Source of the DNA: an uncultured Ferrovum sp.
GTDB lineage: Bacteria; Pseudomonadota; Gammaproteobacteria; Burkholderiales; Ferrovaceae
Assembly (NCBI GenBank): GCA_903867885.1
Contig: CAIPTD010000145.1
Coordinates: 1 to 64,000 of the forward strand
DNA: 64,000 nt
Reading direction: 5' to 3'
Shown: piece by piece, positions 57,063-64,000 of the stretch
Numbering within the stretch: the stretch's first letter is position 1
Layout: every line of letters begins with the position of its first letter
Program-made: the position numbers and the translations under genes
The notes under the pieces: model-generated
Database searches by the model: none
Told to the model about the DNA's origin: nothing
The model's input: only the letters and a program-made list of their open reading frames with translations

Positions 57063-58514
57063 TTAGGCTACGCTTTCGCCGTGGAGAGCCACGTCAAGAC
57101 CTTCGCGTTCCTGTTCTTCAGTCACACGCAATCCGATCACCATATCGATAACCTTCAAGAGTATGTATGAAACTACGAAACCGTAGATCACGGTAACGCC
57201 TACGCCATAAACCTGTTGCATAAAGCTGCCGTCTACACCACTGATTTCATGCACGTTAAGGGGGCCAGTCAACAACGCACCCACAATACCACCGATGCAA
57301 TGCACACCAAATGCATCCAATGAGTCGTCATAACCCAGCATGTGTTTCAGTGAAGTTGCAGACCAGAAGCAAACCACACCCGCAACCACACCGATGATCA
57401 AGCTACCGCCTACTCCCACGAAACCCGATGCGGGGGTAATGGCAACCAGACCAGCCACAGCACCTGAAGCGATACCCAAAACACTGGGCTTGCCTTTGAT
57501 GAACCACTCAGCAAACATCCAAGCCAGAGCAGCCGCAGCAGTTGCAATCTGAGTGACCGCCATCGCCATACCTGCACGGCCATCCGCAGCCACTGCAGAA
57601 CCTGCGTTGAAGCCGAACCAGCCTACCCACAACATCGAGGCCCCAATCAAGGTTAAGGTGAGGTTGTGCGGTGCCATGGCTTCTTTGCCGTAGCCCACAC
57701 GTTTACCCATCACTAAGCATGCAGCCAAACCAGCGATACCCGCATTGATATGCACTACGGTACCACCTGCAAAGTCCAACACACCCAAACCATTCAACCA
57801 GCCTGAAGGCTCCCATACCCAATGCGCAACGGGTGAGTACACAAACAAGGACCAGAGGGCCATGAAAATCAGCATCGCGCTAAATTTCATACGCTCAGCG
57901 AAGGCACCCGCAATCAAAGCTGGGGTGATGATCGCAAAGGTCATCTGGTACATCATGTAAACAGATTCAGGGATGTTGGTCGCGGCATGGTGAACCATGA
58001 CCTTAGCGGCTTCTTTCTGATACAGCATGCCGTTCAGCAAGAAACGCATTGATCCGCCCAAGTAAGGAGAACCTGGCATAAACGCCCAGCTATAGCCAAT
58101 GACTATCCACAGGATTGTGATCAAGCAACAGATCGCAAAGCTTTGCATCAGGGTAGCCAAGACGTTCTTCTTACGCACCATACCGCCGTAGAACAAGGCC
58201 AAGCCCGGGATGGTCATGAACAGCACCAAAGCGGTCGAGGTCAACATCCACGCCGTATCACCTGAATTGATCTTGTCTTGACCAATCAGTTGAGGTTCGG
58301 TGGGTGCGGGAGGTGCAGCGGGTGCTGCGCCTGCCGCCGGAGCTGCAGCATCCGCAGCCGCAGGCGCGGCAGGGGTAGCGGCGACGGGTGCAGCAGCCGG
58401 CGCTGCTGCGGCAGGAGCGTCAGCCGGCTTGGCTGCGTCTTCTGCGTACGAACCTGCTGCGAACAACAGGGCAGAACTCAGGGCGATAGCGCCCAAGGCG
58501 TGAATGAGTTTCAT
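57063..58514 (-). CDS. amtB: Ammonium transporter AmtB with Ala/Pro-rich extension
   Basis: A 483-residue ammonium channel/transporter. The signal peptide (residues 1-24) is followed by an unusual Ala/Pro-rich stretch (about 27-72, mostly AAPAA-type) before the first core helix. The core has [20 protein letters not shown], the pore region with the conserved [20 protein letters not shown], and [20 protein letters not shown]. It forms an operon with glnK (13 bp). GlnK closes the channel when nitrogen is ample. The porin encoded upstream has a similar N-terminal motif. Confidence 0.95.
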   Translation of the reverse strand: MKLIHALGAIALSSALLFAAGSYAEDAAKPADAPAAAAPAAAPVAATPAAPAAADAAAPAAGAAPAAPPAPTEPQLIGQDKINSGDTAWMLTSTALVLFMTIPGLALFYGGMVRKKNVLATLMQSFAICCLITILWIVIGYSWAFMPGSPYLGGSMRFLLNGMLYQKEAAKVMVHHAATNIPESVYMMYQMTFAIITPALIAGAFAERMKFSAMLIFMALWSLFVYSPVAHWVWEPSGWLNGLGVLDFAGGTVVHINAGIAGLAACLVMGKRVGYGKEAMAPHNLTLTLIGASMLWVGWFGFNAGSAVAADGRAGMAMAVTQIATAAAALAWMFAEWFIKGKPSVLGIASGAVAGLVAITPASGFVGVGGSLIIGVVAGVVCFWSATSLKHMLGYDDSLDAFGVHCIGGIVGALLTGPLNVHEISGVDGSFMQQVYGVGVTVIYGFVVSYILLKVIDMVIGLRVTEEQEREGLDVALHGESVA

Positions 58515-58527
58515 CGTTTAAATCCCC

Positions 58528-58878
<351 letters not shown>

Positions 58879-58897
58879 TTAAAGAGATAGGGGGTAA

Positions 58898-60175
58898 TTA
58901 GAACTTGTAAACGGCTTCGATCGAACCTGAGGAACCGTTGTTGGTTTTTTGGGTGCCATCAGATTTTGAATAAAACAGCCCACCTGGAATTGATCCGGGC
59001 AAATTAGCACGGTCAATACGTGCTTCAGCACGAAGCTCTAAAGAGGAATCAACCATGTAGCCATAGGTCAGAGTGACAGATTGCACTTGGATGTATTTGT
59101 TTGCGGCGGCCGAACCAAGGGGGCTGCCTATAGCTGATTTAAATCCACTTTGGTCAATAAAATCTTCTAAGCGCAAGGACCAACGGTTTTTCTCATTGAC
59201 CTGATAATTGAAGTAGGCTGCCAAGGTATACCATCTGGGTTTGGAATCGGTAAACGATCCATAAGTAGTGGAATTTTTTGGCAACTGTTGTGTAGCATAG
59301 GTGGCATCAAGAACCAAGTTGAACTTCTCTGAAAACACTTTGGTCAAGTTTGCGTCAATCACATCACGCTCGCCTTGATTGGAATCAAAAGAAACTACTG
59401 AACCAGAATTAAGTTCAGTGTTGTTACCAAACAAATTGACTGGCTCGGTACCGCCGTAAAAACTAATGTTAAATACCAGTGATTTGTCGGCCTTTGCCCA
59501 GTTGTATCCCAGTTCAACAGTTTTTTGAGTGTTGGCATCTTTGATTTGATCCCAACCGTTATTTATACCAATGATGAAGTTACTGGTGTCACTCAATGCT
59601 TTAGTCGCACGCACACCGGTATGGGTATAAGGATATAAACCAAAACCCATAGAACGAGAGATGTTGGTGTTCGCAGTAGAGTCAGGCACTTCAACTCCAA
59701 CTAAAGTACCAAACTTACCTAATTGGTAGGTCCAATCACCTACTGCGTACTGTGCAAACGCTGCAGTTACATCAAAGTTATCGGTGGGCGTACTGCCTGT
59801 ATAAGAGTGAATATAATTAGCGTCTTTACCAGCGGTTAAGGTAATCAAACCACCTGCCCCTTCTTTGGGTAACTTATCCACAGTAACGCTTAGTTGATGG
59901 ATACCGAGGTTGGACTTTTCAATATTATTCACTGCTAAGAAGTTGCCTTGCTGAAAACCGACGTTAGAGGTGTTCGCACCTTCAGCGACCACATCCACAT
60001 AGCCTTTTACTTCAACACCAGAGTTGGCGAAGATATCGCCTAGGGTAGGGCCCTTGGGGGCGGCGGGTGCAGCAGCCGCGCCATCGGCGGGTTTGGCAGC
60101 CTCTTCAGCATGGGCTAAGGAAGCACAGGCCAACATCGTGGCCATGAATAAAGCGTTGCGCGGAAACTTATGCAT
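58898..60175 (-). CDS. Outer-membrane porin-like protein upstream of glnK
   Basis: A 425-residue protein with a signal peptide (residues 1-23), an Ala/Pro-rich linker (AKPADGAAAAPAAPKGP) and an N-terminal segment like the OmpL/BBP2-type beta-barrel porins (VEVKGYVDVVAEGANTSNVG). It ends IEAVYKF with the C-terminal Phe. Alternating-polarity strands are visible throughout. Betaproteobacteria often encode an outer-membrane porin next to glnK-amtB. It is the first gene of an apparent NtrC-controlled porin-glnK-amtB operon, 31 bp before glnK. A role in letting nitrogen compounds through the outer membrane is inferred. Confidence 0.82.
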   Translation of the reverse strand: MHKFPRNALFMATMLACASLAHAEEAAKPADGAAAAPAAPKGPTLGDIFANSGVEVKGYVDVVAEGANTSNVGFQQGNFLAVNNIEKSNLGIHQLSVTVDKLPKEGAGGLITLTAGKDANYIHSYTGSTPTDNFDVTAAFAQYAVGDWTYQLGKFGTLVGVEVPDSTANTNISRSMGFGLYPYTHTGVRATKALSDTSNFIIGINNGWDQIKDANTQKTVELGYNWAKADKSLVFNISFYGGTEPVNLFGNNTELNSGSVVSFDSNQGERDVIDANLTKVFSEKFNLVLDATYATQQLPKNSTTYGSFTDSKPRWYTLAAYFNYQVNEKNRWSLRLEDFIDQSGFKSAIGSPLGSAAANKYIQVQSVTLTYGYMVDSSLELRAEARIDRANLPGSIPGGLFYSKSDGTQKTNNGSSGSIEAVYKF

Positions 60176-60232
60176 CTTGATATCCTCTCATTAACGTAAT
60201 TGGGGTAATGCCATAACTAGCACGTCACTATA

Positions 60233-60248
60233 AGCAATCAGCGTGCCA
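60233..60248 (-). promoter_or_regulatory. Sigma-54 promoter of porin-glnK-amtB
   Basis: On the minus strand TGGCACGCTGATTGCT, with GG and GC 10 bp apart, is almost identical to the best -24/-12 consensus. The predicted start is near 60222, and the leader to the porin ATG is about 47 nt. Confidence 0.88.
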
Positions 60249-60310
60249 GTTTTTATTGCCCATTAAAATCAATACGTTATATTGTATGATTAGAATAAGC
60301 TCGATCCGCC

Positions 60311-60327
60311 CGCCCCAAATTAGGGCG
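60311..60327 (-). promoter_or_regulatory. Candidate NtrC site, proximal, porin operon
   Basis: CGCCCCAAATTAGGGCG (plus strand) matches the glnA proximal site at 13 of 17 bases (CGC, CCAA, TAGGGC shared). Its centre is about 97 bp before the predicted start. Confidence 0.55.
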
Positions 60328-60341
60328 TACCTTTTTGCTCC

Positions 60342-60358
60342 AGCGTCACGCTGGTGCA
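60342..60358 (-). promoter_or_regulatory. Candidate NtrC site, distal, porin operon
   Basis: This 17-mer ends in a perfect GGTGCA half-site; the other half is poor. It overlaps a longer dyad (60336-60358, arms TGCTCCAGCG and CGCTGGTGCA, one mismatch). Its centre is 31 bp from the proximal site, as in the glnA promoter. Confidence 0.45.
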
Positions 60359-60401
60359 TCTTTTGATGTGTACTAAATGAATTAAAAAAGGAGTTTTGAA
60401 C

Positions 60402-60647
60402 ATGCAAAAAGCAACCGAAGTCTTAGATGAAATGGCCCGCCGTGTGGGCGAATTAATGCAAAGCAGCCCTGTTCGCGATTTTGAAAAGAACGCCAAAGCA
60501 GTGCTCTCTGCAGGCTTAAGCCGCTTGGATTTGGTGACTCGTGAGGAATTTGATGTTCAGGCCGATGTGTTGATCCGCACGCGGGAACAGTTATCCCAAC
60601 TAGAAGCGCGCGTTGCTGCATTGGAATCGCAACTCAAGACAAACTAA
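60402..60647 (+). CDS. ubiK: Ubiquinone biosynthesis accessory factor UbiK
   Basis: An 81-residue BMFP-family protein that assists the Ubi complex and can fuse membranes in vitro. The start MQKATEVLDEMARRVGELMQ and the long C-terminal amphipathic helix (REQLSQLEARVAALESQLK), a coiled coil, are characteristic. ATG 60402 follows AAAGGAG; a TTG two codons earlier is less likely. Divergent from the porin operon. Confidence 0.9.
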   Translation: MQKATEVLDEMARRVGELMQSSPVRDFEKNAKAVLSAGLSRLDLVTREEFDVQADVLIRTREQLSQLEARVAALESQLKTN

Positions 60648-60717
60648 AACCCCAAAAGCAGCCCCCTAGGGTATAGATCCAAGGACTGCGTAGAGTGGGG
60701 CTCTAGAGTTTTCGAGC

Positions 60718-61131
60718 TTAGTTACGATTGATGTGTTTCTGGGGGCCTTCGGCGTGATCGTACAATTCACGCGCCACCGCTGCCGTGCATTCTATTTCAA
60801 CACGGTACTCTGAGTTGATCAGCTTGGCGCCTATTGTTGCCCGTGCAGGAGTGTGCCCTTGCGGCACCCAGTCGTCCCAAATGGAGTTCATCGCCACGTA
60901 ATCGCCCGCCGAGGCCAAGTAAATACGAGCTTGCACAATATGAGTTTTATTGGCGCCTGCCCTTTCTAACAATGCATCAACAAAGCGTAATACTTCGCGT
61001 GTTTGCCCCGTGATATCCAAAGAGGTGTTCTCTGCAACTTGACCGGCGATGTAAATCAAACGCCCAGTACCCATATCTACAACGGTCATTTCACTGAACC
61101 GTTCGTTCATGTCATAGCGAGAAATTTCCAT
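60718..61131 (-). CDS. Rid-family protein (second copy)
   Basis: A 137-residue Rid-fold protein (LIYIAGQVAENTSLDITGQT, RATIGAKLINSEYRVEIECT) with the conserved Arg in TPARATIG. It is more distant from RidA than the copy at 11880 and looks like the Rid2/YjgH-like group. It lies 9 bp after the stop of an efflux outer-membrane gene on the same strand, so it may be co-transcribed with the RND operon; a link in function is not obvious. Confidence 0.85.
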   Translation of the reverse strand: MEISRYDMNERFSEMTVVDMGTGRLIYIAGQVAENTSLDITGQTREVLRFVDALLERAGANKTHIVQARIYLASAGDYVAMNSIWDDWVPQGHTPARATIGAKLINSEYRVEIECTAAVARELYDHAEGPQKHINRN

Positions 61132-61140
61132 TTTGTTCTC

Positions 61141-62583
61141 CTAGCTTTTCTTGGCGGGTTCAATGGGATCGGCCCAAGAGCCACCCAAGGCTTGGCACAA
61201 TGCCACCGCATCTGAAAGCTGCATACCCTTAGTTTGCGCTACTGCAAGCTTCGCCTGTAGTAAATTTTGCTCAATGGGTAACAGTGCGAGGACACCTAAA
61301 TCACCTACTTTAACCTGACGCTTCGCAATCTCCAGTGACTTTTCTGCGGCAGCCACTGCGCGCTGTTGTCGTTTTACTGCCTCCGCATCCGCTTCTGCTG
61401 CAGCAAGCGCGTCAGAGACGTTTTGGAAGGCGTTTAATACCGTCTGTCGATACATCGCCTTGGCTTGATCAAAGTTCGCTAAGGCCTGGCGTTGGCGTGC
61501 AGATAAAGTGCCCCCATCAAAAACTGGTACGGTCATCCCCCCAACCAAGGACCAGAAACTATTCACCGATTTGAAGAGATCACCAAAGGTTAAGCCTGAC
61601 TGGCCAATCACATTAGTGCCTAGCGTAATCTGCGGATAACGCGCTGCTTCAGCCACCCCGATTGCAGCGCTTGCCGAATGTAAGCTTTCTTCAGCAGCTA
61701 AAATATCGGGGCGTTTGTCCAAAAGCTGAGATGGCAGTGTTAACGGAATATCTTTGGGTAAGCTCAGATCCTGCAGCTTAAACTTCGCCACAATCTTATC
61801 TGCGCCATACACACCCACCAATGTCTTCAATGCATCGCGTTGCAGTTGAAGTGCTTTTTGAATGGGGGGAATCATCGCCTCGGTGTTTGCAACGGCGAGC
61901 TCCTGCGCAGCTACATCGCCTTCGGTATTAAAACCCGCGGCGCGTTGTTTCTTTAAGGCTTCCAGGTAATCCACTTGCGTCTTTAAGAGAGACTCAGTGA
62001 TCTGCAATTGCTCACGCAGGCTCGCTTCTTGAATCACCGCTAAAGTCACATTGCCGGCCAAGGTAATGCGCGTAGCTGAGAAGAGGTGGGCCTGCGATTT
62101 GCGTTGCGCTTCCAAGGACTCTACCGAACGACCATTTAAACCAAATACATCTGGGGTGTAGCTCACGTTCACCTGCGCCGTGTGCAGGTTATAAATGTAC
62201 TGTGTTGAATTAGTGGATAAAGGATTGGCAAAAAGATCTGGGGTTTTATTTCTCTGAAAACTGTAGCCAGCATTCACCTGAGGAGAGAACAAACCTTCTT
62301 GCGCTTTCACGGCTTCTGCAGCTGAACGCAAGGCAGCTTGTCCCGCATCAATGCTGGGGTTATGCATAAAGGACTGCACGATTAACTGGTTGAGATCTTC
62401 AGATCCAAACAGCGTCCACCATTCTGATTTCAAGGCTATATCTGCGGCAACTTCTGGTTTTTTTCCCCCCTCGGAATACCCCTCAGGTAGTAAGAGGGCA
62501 GGTCGCTTGTAATCGGGGCCCATCATACTGCAAGCGCTCATCAGCATCACTGCAGAAAAAGTTAAAAGATACGTTGATCTCAT
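61141..62583 (-). CDS. RND efflux outer-membrane lipoprotein (NodT/CusC type)
   Basis: A 480-residue TolC-family channel. The lipobox LMSAC lies in MRSTYLLTFSAVMLMSACSM, and GPDYKRPALLLPEGY follows, the usual start of the NodT/OprM group. Two long repeat halves (for example DKRPDILAAEESLHSASAAI and AAEKSLEIAKRQVKVGDLGV) form the alpha barrel. Its start overlaps the end of the RND pump gene by 4 bp. It is the outer-membrane partner of that pump. Confidence 0.92.
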   Translation of the reverse strand: MRSTYLLTFSAVMLMSACSMMGPDYKRPALLLPEGYSEGGKKPEVAADIALKSEWWTLFGSEDLNQLIVQSFMHNPSIDAGQAALRSAAEAVKAQEGLFSPQVNAGYSFQRNKTPDLFANPLSTNSTQYIYNLHTAQVNVSYTPDVFGLNGRSVESLEAQRKSQAHLFSATRITLAGNVTLAVIQEASLREQLQITESLLKTQVDYLEALKKQRAAGFNTEGDVAAQELAVANTEAMIPPIQKALQLQRDALKTLVGVYGADKIVAKFKLQDLSLPKDIPLTLPSQLLDKRPDILAAEESLHSASAAIGVAEAARYPQITLGTNVIGQSGLTFGDLFKSVNSFWSLVGGMTVPVFDGGTLSARQRQALANFDQAKAMYRQTVLNAFQNVSDALAAAEADAEAVKRQQRAVAAAEKSLEIAKRQVKVGDLGVLALLPIEQNLLQAKLAVAQTKGMQLSDAVALCQALGGSWADPIEPAKKS

Positions 62584-64000
62584 CGGGATTTCCTTCGCAT
62601 TTGCTCATAACCACTCTTGGCAAAGAAACGTTCCACTGAAAAATAGATGGTGGGCAAAATAAACAAGGTGAGAAAGGTAGACACAATTAACCCTCCCACC
62701 ACCACAGTAGCAAGGCCTCGTTGCACATCGGTTCCTACCCCGGTAGCCATCGCAGCCGGCAGCATACCAATCGACGCAACGGTTGCGGTCATCAAGACTG
62801 GCCGCAACCGCTCTGAGGCTGCAATCAAGACCGTTTGATCCAGCGGCAAGCCTTCACCACTCACGCGGCGGAAGTTTGCCACCATAATAATGGCGTTCTG
62901 AACGGACACACCAAATAAGGCAATAAAGCCCACTGCCGTGGCAACATTTAATGTTGCGCCCGTCAGGTGAATGGCGATCAAGCCCCCTAACGTTGCCAAT
63001 GGAACCACGCCCAAAATCAGCAAAGTCTGACGTACTTTGCCAAACTGCATGAATAACAACATGGCCATCACCAGCATCACAATCCCCAGAATGACGATCA
63101 ATCGCGATTGAGCTCTTTGCTGGTTTTCAAACTGGCCGGCCCACTCAAGACGGAACTTGCCGTGGTCATATTTCACTTCTTTTTCGATACGATCGCGGGC
63201 TTCATCGAGGTACGATATCAAATCACGATCGCGGTTATCCACCCGAACCGTGATTTGTCGTTCATTTAACTCGTGAGAAATGGTGGCCTCGCCGCTGCGC
63301 AAACTAATTTTTGCCAGTTGCGCAAGCGGTATCGTTGCTCCAGAACTGGATCGTAGCAACAACTGCCCCAGCGCCTCCGGGCTGCTCTTAGCTTCCCTAG
63401 GAAACCGCACACCCACGTTATAAGTTCGGTCATCGACATAGACTGAAATGACAGGCGCGCCCCCCACACCGGTGCCAATCAGATTGGCAATGTCCGCCAC
63501 ATTCACCCCAAAACGTGCCGCTGCCTCACGATCTATATCCACCACCAATTGAGGAATAGGCGGCGCTTGGAATACTGAAGCAGAAGCGGTTCCGCGAACG
63601 GTATGGAGAATGTCTACGATCTGATCGGCAATCCTGCGATCTTCTGCCAAATCCGGACCATACACACGCAATACTAGAGGACTGTGCGCACCCCCTACCG
63701 CATCGTTCACACCATCGATAATCGGCTGACTAATTCCCACCGACATACCGGGCAATTGTTGTAATTTAGCATTCAGCTTTCTTACAAATTCTGCCTTAGT
63801 TTCTTGATCGGGCCACTCTTCATAAGGATGCAGTCCCACAGGCGCTTCGATATGAGAAGGAGTCCATTGATCTGTTCCGCTATCGTTGCGACCGATTTGT
63901 GTCACGATATGTTTGACCTCTGGGAACTCAAGCACCGTGCTTCTTAACTCGGAGGCAAGCTCATTAGATTTCTCGATCGAGATCCCGCTAGGCAAATCCA
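62580..64000 (-). CDS. Heavy-metal-type RND pump, C-terminal part
   Basis: The last 472 or so residues of a resistance-nodulation-division pump; the gene runs off the right edge. LPSGISIEKSNELASELRST and the membrane segments (QRAQSRLIVILGIVMLVMAM, VATAVGFIALFGVSVQNAII, LRPVLMTATVASIGMLPAAM) match the CzcA/CusA (HME-RND) branch better than drug exporters. Substrate could be copper, silver, zinc, cobalt or other metals; the key residues are mostly outside the window. An adaptor gene (cusB-type) should lie further right. Confidence 0.9.
   Translation of the reverse strand, partial: DLPSGISIEKSNELASELRSTVLEFPEVKHIVTQIGRNDSGTDQWTPSHIEAPVGLHPYEEWPDQETKAEFVRKLNAKLQQLPGMSVGISQPIIDGVNDAVGGAHSPLVLRVYGPDLAEDRRIADQIVDILHTVRGTASASVFQAPPIPQLVVDIDREAAARFGVNVADIANLIGTGVGGAPVISVYVDDRTYNVGVRFPREAKSSPEALGQLLLRSSSGATIPLAQLAKISLRSGEATISHELNERQITVRVDNRDRDLISYLDEARDRIEKEVKYDHGKFRLEWAGQFENQQRAQSRLIVILGIVMLVMAMLLFMQFGKVRQTLLILGVVPLATLGGLIAIHLTGATLNVATAVGFIALFGVSVQNAIIMVANFRRVSGEGLPLDQTVLIAASERLRPVLMTATVASIGMLPAAMATGVGTDVQRGLATVVVGGLIVSTFLTLFILPTIYFSVERFFAKSGYEQMRRKSR

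Noticed and set aside
60648..60717. Possible terminator between ubiK and the Rid gene (AGCCCC...GGGGCT)
   Set aside because: The loop would be about 30 nt and there is no good T run; too weak to call.

Overview
The window looks like the chromosome of a betaproteobacterium, probably Burkholderiales-like, with about half G+C by eye. The signs are gene neighbourhoods typical of that class: thiS-thiG-trmB, hemW-rdgB-rph, yicC-gmk-rpoZ-spoT, recG/ubiA/ubiD, yqgE-ruvX-pyrB-pyrC', ntrB-ntrC beside glnA, and glnK-amtB. There is also an AlaLysPro-rich histone H1-like protein of the Bordetella/Polynucleobacter kind. Most of the window is densely packed core genes with many 1-4 bp stop/start overlaps. 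No phage, insertion sequence or CRISPR array was seen.

Layout. 1-3.6 kb: the 5' end of an aldehyde dehydrogenase gene with a sigma-54 promoter, a divergent GAF/AAA+/Fis enhancer-binding regulator, a solute-binding-protein remnant, a secreted unknown and tRNA-Gly(CCC). 3.6-16.7 kb: thiamine (thiS, thiG), tRNA modification, nucleotide housekeeping, stringent response, recG, and ubiquinone genes. 16.8-23.3 kb: an outer-membrane barrel, PBP4, groESL (CIRCE plus a sigma-32-like promoter) and acetate permease. 23.3-29.7 kb: argH, a MarR regulator with a Cys-rich tail, lptM-lysA, the histone H1-like gene, mtgA and aroE. 29.7-34.1 kb: glnA-ntrB-ntrC with a textbook NtrC/sigma-54 promoter. 34.1-41.6 kb: photolyase, yqgE-ruvX-pyrB-pyrC', prlC and xthA. 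41.6-52.6 kb (minus strand): a lanthanide-type methanol dehydrogenase locus. It runs xoxF, xoxG, xoxJ, a trypsin-like/TPR protease, two unknown secreted proteins and a degenerate metallo-beta-lactamase-fold protein, then directly into mpl, an RNB exoribonuclease gene and tonB. 53.1-60.2 kb: metH, then porin-glnK-amtB under a second NtrC/sigma-54 promoter. 60.4-64 kb: ubiK, a Rid protein and the start of a heavy-metal-type RND efflux operon.

How the parts work together. XoxF oxidises methanol or other short alcohols in the periplasm and passes electrons to cytochrome XoxG. Aldehydes could be oxidised by enzymes such as the sigma-54-controlled aldehyde dehydrogenase at the left edge. Nitrogen control is unusually readable: NtrB/NtrC are encoded in the window, and both glnA and the porin-glnK-amtB operon carry two candidate NtrC sites with the same 31-bp centre-to-centre spacing upstream of good -24/-12 promoters.

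The best candidate for something under-described is the set of secreted accessory proteins between xoxJ and mpl (45.8-49.2 kb), together with the duplicated promoter element and long leader of xoxF. All assignments come from reading translated sequence and motifs; no database search was run.
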